Below are positions 1-13,199 of a stretch of DNA of 64,000 bases, piece by piece (the stretch's first letter is position 1; each line of letters begins with the position of its first letter). The position numbers were made by a program, and so were the translations under genes. The stretch covers positions 66,541,249 through 66,605,248 of the forward strand of contig OZ038423.1 in the NCBI GenBank assembly GCA_964036155.1. Reading direction: 5' to 3'. This stretch comes from Diploscapter coronatus (lineage: Eukaryota; Nematoda; Chromadorea; Rhabditida; Rhabditidae). The notes below the pieces were generated by a model. That model worked only from the letters and a program-made list of their open reading frames with translations. It ran no database searches and was not told where the DNA came from.

Positions 1-1922
1 GAATGAACAAAAACGATATCAAAGCATCCTCGCCTTCGGCAGGTTGAAGAATAATGCTTAGTAAAATATTAGCTTGAAAATTTCCAGTGACCAAAATGTT
101 CGAATTAATGTATAACAAAGGCGCCAGCTTCAATGTCTACATGTTCCATGGAGGAACCAATTTCGAACTGTGGAATGGTGCTGAATACGACGCTTCAGTG
201 AGATATTCTAGCTTTTGCATCCTCTGTGAAATATTCCAAATTCTAACAAAGGGATTGGACAGGCAAATTGTATTCTAAGAATGAGCCCTAGTGATTCAAA
301 GAGGGAAGAAAGGTGTTCGGAATGTGTGTTTGTATGTTGCATAGTTTTAGGGGTTGCGAAATATTTTGTATTCTTATTCTTTGCATAATTTAGCTGATAA
401 CCTCCTATGATTACTTTGCTCCGATGACGGAGGGTGGCGCTACAACTGAAAAATACCTGGCTATTCGAGACTTCATCACAGCTCTGCCCGATTGGCAGTA
501 TAAACCCCTTCCTGTACCTAACAATCCGGCGTAATTTCACGTTTCTAGATTATGGACTGATTTATCGAATTTCAGAACATTCTCCTATCCAAAGGTTTCT
601 CTGCAAAAATATGGCAATATTCATGATTTTTACGGTTTGATCATCGATAATTCAACTATTAAATCACCGTCTGATGGTGTATCATTTGAGGATGTTAGTT
701 TTCTGTTTTGAACATTGATTGTTTTTTTTTTTATATTGATACTCTTAAAATTATTTTAAAAAATGATATAATTCAGCTAAATTGGCCTTTCGGATTAGTT
801 TCATATGCCACAAAAATCACTGCGGCTGCAAACGGAGCGAAGCTGAACGCTGAGAAATCTTGCAGGGATTTCTGTTATGTTTTCGTCAATGGAGTTTTCA
901 AGGTAAATCAAATTATGCAATTTTGCATTTTTTATTGTTTAGGGCAGATTGTCGCCTAATTATAAGCCAAATAAAGTGAGCGAATTGAATATTGGTGATG
1001 TGAATGTAGGAGATCAGTTGGAGCTTATCGTGGAAAATCAGGGACGGTTGACTTACAAATCGGCTATCGATAGAAAAGTACGAGTTATTTGTTTTCTACT
1101 TTCTTTTTGAAATTTATACCCAGGATAAAAGTGAGTAAAAATTTCTATCAACTTGAATATTATATTCTCCTATATCTATGAGATCTATCTGCGTAATTTC
1201 ATTCCATTTTATCACTAATTTTAAACTTTTATAGCATAAATTTTGTATATGAAAAGCAAAAAATGGCCCGTATTTCCAAATTAAATTCTAGGGTCTAATA
1301 GGATCAGTTAGTATTAGTGGCTTGGTATATACAAAATTCGACACTGCAAGTCCGTTGAACATTAGCCTTTTAACGAATGTCGTTCAGCAACCTGCGGTAA
1401 TTTCGTTCACATGAAAGAAAAAGTAATTTATACTTCAGAACAATCAATTTGCGGTTGGCGATATTTTCTTTGGGTAATAATATATTTGAAAACTTTCGAT
1501 AATTTCTACAATATTCAGCGAATTTGTCTTGGCTGCAACGAATTCTGACACCTTCATCGACACATCGAACTGGGGCAAAGGGTTCATTTGGATTAACGAT
1601 TTCCTGATTGGACGATATTGGGCGACAGCTGGACCTCAGGTTGCTTTTTAATGAAAAATAGTTTCATAATTTCTACGATTTTCTAGAAAAGCCTGTATAT
1701 CCCGTATCCGATATTGAAGAGCACAAATCGAATAACGATTCTGGAAATGGAGAAGTTGTCGAGTGATTGTCTGAATAATGCGAGATTCTGCACTGTTAAC
1801 ATGCTTGACGCTCCCATTCCTATGAAAGTAAGAGTTTTGGAGAAAAATTACGCATTCCGAAAATACATTAATCGCGATTTAGAGCAATTACTATTGTTAT
1901 TATTGAATTTTAGGATGACTAG
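1..1922 (+). CDS. Beta-galactosidase, glycoside hydrolase family 35 (3' part)
   Basis: Hydrolyses terminal beta-galactosyl residues, normally lysosomal or secreted. Exons that join in phase: 1-42, 88-197, 394-530, 576-693, 777-902, 943-1077, 1292-1396, 1439-1473, 1519-1639, 1687-1827, 1914-1922 (stop TAG). The second exon carries the GH35 signature [20 protein letters not shown], followed by [12 protein letters not shown]; later exons carry [17 protein letters not shown], typical of the C-terminal beta-sandwich domain. The two catalytic glutamates of the family lie in the TIM barrel upstream of the window, so the gene is cut by the left edge and activity cannot be judged. The last exon encodes only Asp-Asp before the stop. 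No frame break is seen in the visible part. Confidence 0.93.
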
Positions 1923-2430
1923 ATTCAAATCTAAGACTGCTCAAAATAAGAAAAGTCTACTGGTGCAAATATGAAAGACTAACCAAATATGTACACATGA
2001 TATTTTTCAACAGTACTATAATGTTTATTTCCTCTACTCAATAAATTTTTATCAGTTATATAAATTTAACTTTGTTTATAGAATTTTTCAACACTCGTAG
2101 GTTATTCTGCGATTCAAATAAAATTTTTTGGATACTTTTATTTTAAATCAGACCAAAGCTCGGATTAACTTTTGAAACTAAGTTTTTTATTACCATTTAT
2201 AAACCGAATAAATTGTCGCTCAAATAATGTCCAGGTTACCTATTAGCTATTGACATAGAATCGCATTAGAGCGCATTCATCGCACATTTTTATATGCGCC
2301 ATATCGATCGTTTTCCAGAGTTCATATGATTTGCTAGACAGTTGGTTATTTTGTGAAAACTTGCACAATCTTATCATCCAGTTTTCATCTATTATAAGGT
2401 CTTGAAGAAATTTGCACGTTTTAGACAGAA
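1923..2430. other. Intergenic, between beta-galactosidase and F-box gene
   Basis: AT-rich 508-base gap holding the 3' UTR of the upstream gene and the promoter of the next. An AG directly before the F-box ATG (ttttagacag then aaATG) could be a trans-splice acceptor. No other feature seen. Confidence 0.5.
2040..2045 (+). terminator. Poly(A) signal of the beta-galactosidase gene
   Basis: A canonical AATAAA lies 118 bases after the stop codon, the only one close downstream. Confidence 0.6.
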
Positions 2431-5006
2431 ATGATCTCCGAGCTTCCGGTAGAAATCATTTTAATGACCTGTGACTATCTAAATTTCGAAAGCATCGAAA
2501 AATTAGCCTGGACGACGCGTAGAAACATGCAAATTGTGAGGAGAAACCTGCCGATGGCTCTCGAGCCGAAAATCTTCGTCGAAACTTTGAGCATCGATCC
2601 TGCTCCTAATGAATCCGTGAGCGTTTTCATCTATATCTCTTTTATTTCTGAAATAATTCACGAAGATCTATAGATAACCAGGATTGCAAATTTGAGACCC
2701 GATCGGGTTTTATTCGGGTCGAAATTTTCAACTCTCTAGATAATGTGTTATTTTACAATAGGAAGAATATTTAAAAATTACTATTCTCTTAAAAAAAAAT
2801 GTTTTTTTTCTTATTATTATCTTATTTCCAGGGTGGATTTCAAGTAAACATTGATCTGAGTCCGTTCAAACTGATGGCAGAGTATAAAACTGGAACACCA
2901 CCTGAGCATATTCAGGAGATGCTCTTCGATGAAATGGAGATAAGCGATTTCGACATGATCTGCTGCATCCGGAGCAAAGAGCAGAGGAAGATATTCGGCC
3001 GAGCTGACAACGCTGCCTTCACAATATTCAAGAAATTCTATTCTCATTGTAAGTGCAGAATATTTTTACTAAATTAAGAGAATTCGAGGTGAATATAGTT
3101 GCTATTCGAGTGAAAATACTCCATTCAAAGATGTTAGTTTGAAGTTGAAATGAACTAGACAAGAGTTCATTATTTCTCAAAAAGACATATTGTGTGCGAA
3201 CACGGTTAACAATCGCGTGACTTCCTCTGGGTGTAGATGTACACTATTGCTGTCCAATACAGTTGTAGGCCAATTACAAGGGTTTTATTCCATCATTCAA
3301 TTAAAGGACAGACAATAAACGAGCAGCCGTGCTCTGCTCGATCCGAAGAGAGAAGTGAAATTGTGATGCGGGGAAAAGATAGGAAAAGAACCCGATCACC
3401 CGATAAAAGCCTGCAGTCAAAACATAGAAAGAATGCAGGAAATCTGTCCAAGAAAACCGTCGAGTTTCACGGAAATTACACAAACTCGCGGTTAAGATCC
3501 CCCTAATAGTCGAAGATCAAATATCATTCGAAATTACCAAAATAGGGTAAAAAAGGGGTGCGTATTTTCGCACATATTGAGTAAATATTTCAGATCATTC
3601 TGTCGATCATGTGAATAGGAAGTGTTTTTATTCTTGGAAGAATTTCCTGAATACAAACGAAATGAGTCTTCGAAATGAATTGCTTCTCTCGAAGGACGAG
3701 GATGAAGAGGACAGAGTGCCTATCGCGGATCTGCAAGTGCTGCTCTCCAGAATGCACATCAGGGAACTCATCATAGTCAGTCAGGTACTCCCATTTCAAG
3801 GAGCAGTTCAGGTTAGACTTGAATAATTTTGAGTAATCTTTCTAAAAATAATATATATAGGGAGAAAAAGCTCTGAAAATTTCAAAACAATTCCCAAAGT
3901 TCAACTTTTGAGCTATTGGCCTGAGTTTCATTTCTTCTTTTCTTCTTTTGAAAAGATCAAATGGAGTTGAATGGTTGCTGAACGACGACTAAAATTTCTC
4001 GAAAAACTACGAAAACAAAATGAGGAAATGATTCAGGAAAAATATAATCACGAATTGTTCTGGTCACTCATCGATATCCTCGACTCGTCTCGAACGACTT
4101 TCAAAGTCAAAAGCCTGATTTGTCGGAATTTGTGCTTGAGAGAAGAGGATCGGGAGCGATTCCAAAAATCTCCGTTCTTTCAGAGTGGTAACTATGATTT
4201 TTTTAATAGAAGCTTAAGTCGAACAATTCAAAGTGACTATGAATTTCGATAACTGTAATAACGTTTCCGCTATACTTTGGCATCATATTGTTGTCTAAAT
4301 TATATTTAACTAATTCATACGGAATTTTAATTTGAAGATAAAGAACATTGAATGACAAGGTGCATAGACTCATTTCTAATCGAACACTTTCAGATTTAAA
4401 TGAATGCAGTATGGTTGCTCCTTCTTTTACAATCGAAATGTTGCAAAATCCTCAGAATTACAAGACGGTAATCATGATTTCAGGTGGAAATTAAATTTAT
4501 TTGAAAGTGATATTTTAGAACTATTCGCTATACAACTTGGATGCAAATCAGTTTGCTTCCTTGCCATTTACAAAATGCATTAATCTGGCAGTTCGCCATG
4601 GAATGTTTTCGATGCCAGAATTCATCAGAGTAAAAATTTTAGTAAAGCTATATTTCAAATGATAGAATTTAGAGTTTTCTCGTGGTAAAACCCGACATAA
4701 ATATCTGGCAATTTATAAACCTTACAAATGTCGAAGAAGAAGAATGGGCATTCAACACTTTGGAAGAAATTCTTCATTCGACTCGAGATATTATTTGGAC
4801 TAAAGAAGATTCGTACGAAAATTGCAGAAAGTGAGAATATAAATTCAAATGATTGAAAAATACCAATAAAAATGCATTTATGCAGGGTTAGTTCACTATT
4901 TTTATTCAGATTCAAAATATCGACTGAGACGCTTGAAAGAACTTGGATACTTGAAGTTAAACATTTAACAGATAAATCTCGGTTCAACATGAAAATATTT
5001 ACGTGA
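2431..5006 (+). CDS. F-box protein (nematode type)
   Basis: Predicted 394-residue F-box protein, presumably a substrate adaptor of an SCF ubiquitin ligase; the target is unknown. Exons in phase: 2431-2616, 2832-3048, 3594-3784, 4037-4187, 4394-4467, 4519-4629, 4673-4830, 4910-5006. The N-terminus MISELPVEIILMTCDYLNFE is a clear F-box start; the rest resembles the variable substrate-binding half of worm F-box proteins. The start of exon 4 (4037, after gattcag) was chosen because it aligns codon for codon with exon 4 of the paralogue at 6278 (xxFWxLxDI in both) and keeps phase. The paralogue lies head-on downstream at 5302-7094. The exon 2-3 intron (3049-3593) is long for this locus. Confidence 0.85.
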
Positions 5007-5301
5007 AAATATTGCTTTTAGAGAAACTATCACTTCATAAATAATCCATGCACAATTAAGATTTGCTGTGATATTGGGTTAAATTTGGTCTGAATGGGTA
5101 TTTTATCAAGATCTTTCTTTATTGTGATATATTTCCAGCAACTTAGTAAATTTTTATCAAAATTTTCGATAATGATGTGTATTTTGAATGAAGATGCTAA
5201 TTTTTACAGTTGCAACATGCGCGAAATATCAATTTAAAATTTTCAAAAATATTTATTCTGCAAATCTCACTCCATAAATGCAGAATTTGTGTATCTTTCT
5301 A

Positions 5302-7094
5302 CTATTTCGCTTGTATTTTTAATTGCACCATATCGTCTGTGAATTTGATGGATACAGTTAAGCGCTGATTTTGTTGCGTAATGATTTCGTAGCTGAAAAT
5401 TTCTAGTTTTGTTAATTATCCTTCTAAGTCCATTCATACCTGTTGAAATCTCTATCAGCTCTATCAACTAGCCATCGGTCACCTAGATTTGTGTTCAGCA
5501 AATGCTCAATTGATTCGTACGTGCAGGTGATTCCGACATCTTTCACATAACGAAACTCTCAAGATTTTATAGGCTGCTTCACGCAAAGAAGTGCCTTAAC
5601 ATCTATTTAATCAATATCAATTGTAATAGTAATACTATTTCTAAAATGGACTAAAAAGTATTTTAAATGATACATGGAAAAATTGAATGAGCTGAATAGA
5701 CCCAAATTCTGCAAACACGTATTTGAACTCTGAAGAAAGCAATGAAATAAAATCCCTTGGCTCTAGATCAGCAAAATTCCATCTCTAAAGTCGCGATTTT
5801 TTATCTATGAAGCATAAAAATAAGTTGCCTCGTTTTGAAGATTCGAAGATTTCAATAAATCGACCAGCGATCTGTTAGATAATTCAGCATGGCTGATGTC
5901 TAGAATGGATTTAAATTAGGGTCAATTCTAGATACTTCCCTTTTATAATTTTATTTGCTAAATTATCTTTCAGAGTGTAGGAAATGACTTAGGTAAATAT
6001 TATCACTATTCATATTCTATTTACCTAGATCACTTCAAGGAAAGCTACCAGTGTGTTGCTCACAAATTCACTCCCTTGTAAGAACGAGATTTTCGACTTA
6101 ACGATATGTTTTGTGTATGCATACCAGCATTTAGGAGTAACTTTGAGTTTTCTAGACGATTTCTGTCAAATGGACTAAGTCTCAGCAGATCACAGTTAAC
6201 TAGTGCTTTCTCGATATGTCCATAGTATCGGTTCGTTATATCGACAAGAGGCCAGAATTGATTTTGATCGCAAGAACGCTAAATTAAAATATAAATATTT
6301 GGGTGAATTATATAGTATATTTATATCACAATTTTAGAATCAATTTCGAAAAAAGTGATGCGGATTCAATTGTCATTTTTTATATTCATAGTTTTCTTAC
6401 TATTGAAATGCTGTTGATCTTCGAATTCGAAAGTAACCAGGAGAATTCTATAGCGGGACCCAAATACCCCAAATCTCCATCCTCCTTCCTGTTTAGATTC
6501 GGCTCTTTTCTCGTCACATAGTCAAGCCATGTTCTCGAAGAAACACGATTGTTTTTCGTAGATAGAACTGAAGTTCGTATTTAAAAAATATATTCACCAA
6601 ATTATGTCGATTAAAGTTTATCGCTTACTGAAATGATAGAACTCTAAGAAATTTGCTCGAACGTTGTAATGATAATCTGCATCAAACTCGTCCTTCGAAT
6701 CTCCATCTTTGATCCAAACGTTAACATAAAGTGACTGAACCCGACCCTTATATTTTATAGGGGTATTGAATGTCAGATTGATAAGATATTCATTCTGAAA
6801 TTCAACATTTTCAATATGAGCATTTAAAAATCATCCCTTGTTTTGAACTTTAGTGCATCGCTGCATGTGTGGATGATTTCTTCAAATAAAATTGAAAAAT
6901 AAATTGCATACATCGAAATACATGGACGGAGAAATATTTACTGAATCGAAATGCATTGTCTCGAGAGCTAGTGGTAGATTCCTTCTGACAATTTGCAGAT
7001 ATCGACGACTTGTCATGGCCAACTGAGAGATGTCATAAAATCTCAAATGTTCGCAGCACATAACTACTATTTCGGCCGGAAGATTCTGGATCAT
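5302..7094 (-). pseudogene. F-box paralogue, 3' half apparently decayed
   Basis: Paralogue of the 2431-5006 gene, convergent with it. The first four exons are intact and in phase: 7094-6942 (MIQNLPAEIVVMCCEHLRF, F-box), 6794-6629, 6567-6401, 6278-6125; their lengths and phases match the other copy. The last exon is recognisable at 5392-5302 and a preceding coding block at about 5565-5438 (ends ADRDFNR, phase 2, donor GTATGA). Between 6124 and 5566 fragments similar to exons 5-7 exist, but I could not join them without a stop or phase break: the exon 5 equivalent at about 6075-6030 runs into TAG. It may be a pseudogene, or have an exon structure I did not resolve. In C. elegans this family shows high turnover, which fits. 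Confidence 0.6.
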
Positions 7095-8322
7095 TCTGAA
7101 TTTATTAAGCGTAAATTTTATAATGATAATACTGAATAACTAATCTTTCAAATAAATTGAAAACGTTCAAAATTACGTTGAATCTGGTTGAGTTTCGCGG
7201 ATAAGCAATCGATAGTAGGAAGTTGGAATGAGTCGTAAATGAAGGACGCTTGACGGAAAGCGCCCATTCATAGTCCATTTTGATAAATCGTTGGAAAAGT
7301 AATCTGATAAATCAAAGAAACGCTATTTAAATATTTAACAAGCATAATATCACAGTTTATGAGAATTCAATGGGAACGTAGTGACGATTCATGTCTTACG
7401 CTGTACCTGACGGTCCCCTAAAAATTTGACATTTATTGATGATGCTACAATTATCAGTATCTTCTTGCGACCTGCCTCTCCTTAAATTTTCTTGGTCTAA
7501 TGCAAGTGTTGCCTATTCCTAAACGCAGCCCCAACATATCATTTTATAGATCCATGTTGAATTACACATAAGCATGCAATTTTCGAAATCACCCTTTACG
7601 TTATGCAATATCTTTTTCCGTTGTGTGCTGAATGTAAATGGTGTGTTTCTTACATTTTGCTCGTTACGGAATGAAGGAGTGAATCATTCAAGAAGGAAGG
7701 GGGAGGGAAGGGAAAGGAAGAAAAGAACTGTGCGTAAAGCTGTACAGAAGAAAGGAAATATGCATAAAAGGAGAGTTCTCCTGGAATTGCACGCTATTTT
7801 CCCGACCATTTCTGGGGAGCATATGGAAAAATGGGAGAAAGATGCAGAAGCAGGAGCAATTCGGCTATGGTCAGAACTACAGCAGCAAAAAATGCAGAGA
7901 AATGTTTGGATCGCTCCGGTCTGAAAAGGCGAAAGACGAAAAGAACCATTCCCTTCCACACACACACACTACTCCACAAACCAAAGCTAGCATTTTCAGC
8001 GCATTTCCCGTCTTCCTGAATATATTACTAAACATTCCGCGCCTCTGCATGTGCGCACCCCTTATGGCTTTCTTCGAGAGAGAATTTATCAAACAGTTTT
8101 TTCCTTCTGTTTCCTTCTATAGTTCTAACACTATGTTGTACATGATATTTCTAACCTTGTTGTGACATTCCCAATTTCAGAAGCTCATATTTCAACAACA
8201 GTCGACAATTCAGCGTGAATATGACGAGTTTTTCGGAGCTGTAAGGATGCGAAAAATTAACTGAAATTTGTAACTCTATTTCCAACGTTGATATTTATTT
8301 GGCTACGATCTCAATTTCAACG
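7095..8322. other. Divergent intergenic region with purine tract
   Basis: Lies between the start of the F-box paralogue (minus) and the ZP gene (plus), so it should hold both promoters. Positions about 7680-7760 are a strongly purine-biased tract on the plus strand, and 7964-7976 a short CA run. Open frames here (for example 7574-7924) overlap on both strands and show no family signature; I do not call genes in them. Confidence 0.5.
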
Positions 8323-11300
8323 ATGATCTCAAAATGTATTCAAATGCAAATTTGTATTTGTCTATCGCTACTTCCTACGTTGCATGGCCAATATACAGCA
8401 TATCCGCAATATGGTCGACCTGTACTAGCACTGCATCCGAGTAAGTTATCATGCAAAGAATTGAAAAATCGTTTAATTCGAAAATCAAGTAACTTGAAGA
8501 GATGGTATTTAAATGGACAAGAGTTTCCCTACCTTCGCCTAGCTTGACTTACTGTTTCTTTTTTATTTGTGAGGGTGCTAGGTTGCTCGACTTATGAATA
8601 CCCAAAAACCGAATTTTAAGAATTCAAATATCACTCAATTTAAATTTGTAGCTACTGCTAACAATAATCTTCATTATTAGATTACAAGAAATTATTTTAG
8701 GGTTGATCGACATCGATGAAGAACTATTTGCAACTTCGATAACGCAATACAGACTGGTATGGTTTCTCGAAACCTCACTACTCCCAATTTATTCTCAAAT
8801 TTGATTGTTTCGACATGGCCTTTTAAAATCAAATGCTCATTGCAGGGTCAAAACCTGACATTCGAAGTGTATCTGAGCGACTCTGACAAGTACGACTATG
8901 TGATTGACTCATGCAAGCTCAATGGAATACAATTCATATTCTCTCCTGGGTGAATGATGCGCACCCCTTTCCTCTAGTATTGTCAATATCGAATTCAGTT
9001 GCTTCAAATGCGATGGTCCGATTCTGCAAGCAGTCGAGAGTCATGGCTATGCAGTTTCTGGGGGCATCAAAAGGACATTGGTGTATTTCACTGCTGTCGA
9101 CAAGGTACATTAGTATTGATGCATAAACGTTATTCCATCGTTTGCTATCCACGCAAAATGAGTCATTGGTTGTTTGTTGTCGTAGTAAGTTATGCAATTT
9201 TACATCTGAAAAGATCGTAATTTATCGTATGAAAATTGACATTTCTTCATTGATTACCGACATAATTGGACTATCTAAGTGTTCATAAAGTTGCTGACAA
9301 CCTGACAATATGAGCCTAAAAATATTTTAATCAAGTTTACATATTCTTGGAGCTGTGCTGAAATCTTGGAATTCAAATTTCCAGAAAGAAATATTCAATA
9401 GACAACTTGTTTACTTTGCCAATATGATACCAACAACAATTTGTAGCAAAAAAAACCTGCAATGATACATTTGGGTGTGCGTGTGTGATTGTTGTCGAGC
9501 CAGAATGCATAGAGGCATAGGCAAAATTCTGTAATGCAAAAACGTCTGAGTGGTGATTCAGACGATTCAGGTTCAGGAAGACCGGGGGAGTAGTGCCCCT
9601 TCCCCTCTGCCATCTTCCATTCCATCGCGTTCCTTTTCTTCCGCTGCTGCTTTTCGTATTCCTTCCTTCTCACAGCTACTTTTTGCATACACTTTCCTCC
9701 CCATTTCGAGGCTTCTTCCGGCACATTACATTTCGCGTTGTACGTTCGCGTAAACTTTCGAATTTTACGAGCAATGCAATAAGCGGGAAATGCCACAAAT
9801 TCTCGATGATTATTTTTGCCTTTTGCATTTACTATTTGTGATTTTTAGCTTAGAATCTATGCCAACTTTTCACATTGTCACAGAAATACAGTAGCGGGTA
9901 AAATACTCCGTCATTTTATTCTTGTCAATCTTATCTTTTTTTTTTTAAATCTACACCATAGAAATCGGGTTGGACCTCTATAAATTGGTATGTCTTGAGA
10001 GAAGTCCTCATTTACTGGCCAAATTTCATTCGTATTTGACTAGTGAAACTGATTGATTCAAGAGTTGCAAATCTTAGAACACCAGAAATTGTTTGATCAA
10101 CTGTTCACATCCCCTTCTTCACTTTGAAAATTTTCTAGTTATCACTTTGAACAAAAAACCTCATTCAGGTGCTCAATTTCGAGTGTGTCATCACGACAAT
10201 CTACTGCTGTGCCTGCGCAGAAGTAAATAATTCCCATTAATCTGACAAATGCATTGTATTTCAGAGAAGCTGTGAGCGTGCTTCAGGCTGGATGATCACG
10301 AAGAACTCCTATCAGTTCGGCTATCCAAGCACGTACCCACTCACAGCTTATGCGCATAAGCCTGTGACAATCGGTATGCGAGTTAAAAGCTTAAAAATTA
10401 TCGTAAACACTTTAGGTGGCATCGGCTGGTGGTGGCTACTCTGGCTTATTATTCCGCTACTCATTCTGCTCTGTCTCTGCTGTCTTCTGCCGTTGCTCTT
10501 CTGGTTGTACAAGCGAAGGCGAAATGAGTAGGATCATTGGAAATTTATTGAATTTGTTCTTCCTTCATTCGCATGTTCATGACCATTTTGACAATACGCC
10601 AAGTAGCGTTGCAAATCATTGTTTTACATAAACAATCTGGAAGCTCGAACATTAAGACACGACGGTACGCTACTGCATGTCAATTTTCAGAAAATGACAA
10701 CTCGATTTCCAGAGATTTAGGAATATGAACACTTTCCCGAATACTGAAAACCATGCAATCATATTCTAGAGATATCATGTCATATTGCGCCTTCGTGTCT
10801 TTTTCGGAAGGATTATCCTTCCTAATATTTTGCGCAAGGATCCAAGTTACCGCAATTTTATTATTAGAGCTTTTCCTATCAATTTCCATCGATTTTATGC
10901 AATATTCAATTTTAGAAAGGCGGCAGCCATCACAACAGTTCCTCCAGCACACGTTGCCAGTCGCGATGTTGGAGTTGCAACTGACTTACACCACGAGAAA
11001 GAAGAAGGACTAGTCAGCGCCATGGCTGCTAATGCAGGTTGCAAAGACTGAAGCGCAGGCTTGTTGAAAATGATCGGGTCGATAAAATTCCTAATCTGAT
11101 CTGATTGAATTTTCTAAAGTTTCCATCGGATTGTATTAGTTGCAACCTTTTCGATCCGCCAACAAGCCTGGACGGAAGAGAAGTGATCATATCCAAAAGA
11201 GTTCAGTTATGGACAGCAGTGAGCATGAACGAAGAAAGTACCATCACGAGCATCATGAGGAAGGCTTCCAAGCGATCGAGCCGGCGGTAGTATTCAGACA

Positions 11301-12624
11301 ATTTCGAGATAATGAAAAGGTGCTTCAGGTAATGGTGGATGAATCATTCACACACGAAATTCGGGAAACCTTCACAACTGAAGAGCAGCACTCGCTGCCA
11401 AGGGAAAGAAATAGGTAAAGTTAAACATCAGTTTTCTGAGAAGATGCTAGGATTGCACTTTTGAATTTGATAATGTGTTCGAGCTCAGACTTGGCAGATT
11501 AGCCGTGAATTTGGGTTGATGAGAATGGCCGAGATTGACTGAGCACAGTCATATTCAGCCAATTTTCGCACGGTGAAATGGGTTTGACTCGCACCGAAAA
11601 ATGATCTCTCAGTCGTGCTTAGCTGATTGTGAGATCTGCTGGTCTAACAGATGCAAAGTAGTGGATTTCTCATTTCAACGCTAGATATTTGCTATAAATT
11701 GCGAATTCTGGATTTAGAAGAAATGAATTCATCCACCTACATCGAAATCAAAGAAAAATCTTCTGGTCATATTTCTGAAGAAGAATGTTTGCAAAATTTG
11801 AAAGTGATCTTCTAGGAGCCACGACGGAAGAGGTGGCTTCTATCAGCATTATCAACAGAATAGCCGCGATGGCGGTCGAGCTCATGGTCACTCGTCTCGC
11901 CGTCGCTCCCACAGTGCTGGTACGTCTTCGTATCCTTCATTTGTCGTCCACGAGGAGCGCATTCGCGAAGGATGGGATCGACATCACCCGCCTACGTAAT
12001 GCTCACGATGTTCTTATTTGTTTAATTATGAATTTTCAGCCGCGATCTCGCATGTTCAAGCAGTCATCAGCACACTGCTACAGCTTCGGCAGCAACTTCA
12101 GCCGCGAGAAGCAACGACTTCCGTCAGAGTTACCGAAATTACGCCTATGAAAGGGATATGGGCAAAGTGGAGCCGTTAGAAGGATTCGACCAATTAGAAA
12201 CATGGTAGAGTTATATGGACAAATTATTATTGCATTTGAAACATTTCATTCAGCCACAAAGAGTACTTCATCGACGATGAAGATGAAGTCGTGGAACGGG
12301 ACGTCAAACGGACTCACACTTCAAGGTAGACATTTTAAAGATTTGTAACGATCACGCAAGTGTAACTTAGACCAAATCACACTTCAAAAACACCTCGAAA
12401 TTCACCTTCAATGCTCGTTGATTTCAAATGAAAGTTTTGTGAAGTTGAATTTGAATTTAGAAGACTGCAATTAAAAAAAAACAATTCTGAACAATCATTT
12501 ATTCAGGTTTAAAGCGGAAACCCGAGAATACGAAGAAGGCACTTCGAGCGATGGCAGCGAAAAATTCCGGGAAGATGAACACCATCATCACATCTACGCT
12601 CCTTCCAGGACTCATTTTGTCTGA
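8323..12624 (+). CDS. Zona pellucida (ZP-C) type I transmembrane protein
   Basis: Predicted 507-residue secreted/membrane protein of the apical extracellular matrix class. Thirteen exons join in phase: 8323-8440, 8701-8756, 8846-8949, 8999-9104, 10169-10222, 10265-10373, 10416-10527, 10916-11037, 11207-11414, 11816-11995, 12040-12204, 12254-12325, 12507-12624. Order: signal peptide (about 1-22), short segment, cysteine pattern of the C-terminal ZP subdomain (VIDSCKLNG, then CFKCDGPIL, then VLNFECVITT), transmembrane segment at about 187-213 (WWWLLWLIIPLLILL), basic stop-transfer KRRRNE, then a nearly 300-residue cytoplasmic tail rich in His, Ser, Arg and Glu. I see no ZP-N half, so either it is truly absent or an upstream exon was missed. 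The 1 kb intron 4 holds a CT-rich tract (9590-9690). Confidence 0.75.
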
Positions 12625-13195
12625 TTATGAGTTCTTTCAGAGCTATTGCGAATCCTCTGAGCACAATTTTGGGTGCGAGAAGTCGTGATTTTGTAGTAGC
12701 TCTTATTCTGCAAATATCAAAATGAATCTTGATTAACGATCTAATTGAAACTATTTTGCAAAAATCAAATAAGCGTATGAAATTATTCCCATCAAGAATG
12801 CATCAGTTTATTTTTTATTTGAGCGATTTACGTTTCATCTAAACGTCATTTTCTAGAGAATTTTTACTATGGTGCCATTTTTCACTTGCCTTATTCTCAA
12901 CGTTCACATCTTTCAGACTTTACCTTTCTCATTTTGTCACTTTTCCATTGATTGAATACAATTCTAATTATGTCTTTCATATCGTCCCACCTGCCAAATT
13001 TATCTCAAATTTTTCGAATTTTTATTTGCACTTTCAATTGTCAATTCAAGAATAAAATGTGTAAGAACTGACATTTAAAATAATACCATTGAAATCGAGG
13101 AATCACAACCTTCTCGGTTTTCGCTTGAAAAATCTAATTCCAACGCAGACTTCTCAGCTCGGCCCGCAAGTCGACTTGTAGAGAAAAATAGTGAG
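12625..13195. other. Intergenic
   Basis: AT-rich, holds the 3' UTR of the ZP gene; nothing else recognised. Confidence 0.5.
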
Positions 13196-13199
13196 TCAT

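Noticed and set aside
3237..3506. 89-codon open frame inside F-box intron 2
   Set aside because: Low-complexity Lys/Arg/Ser composition, no conserved domain, and it lies in the intron of a well-phased gene.
3971..4252. ATG-started open frame at 3971 as a separate gene
   Set aside because: Its C-terminal part is exon 4 of the F-box gene; homology with the paralogue places the exon start at 4037.
7574..8165. Overlapping open frames on both strands in the purine-rich region
   Set aside because: Explained by purine/pyrimidine bias; no family signature, no splice-supported continuation.
8302..8452. Second open frame over exon 1 of the ZP gene (contains GYDLNFNDDLKMYSNANLYL)
   Set aside because: It looks protein-like, but there is no AG acceptor before it and its donor phase does not fit exon 2; the signal-peptide frame fits.
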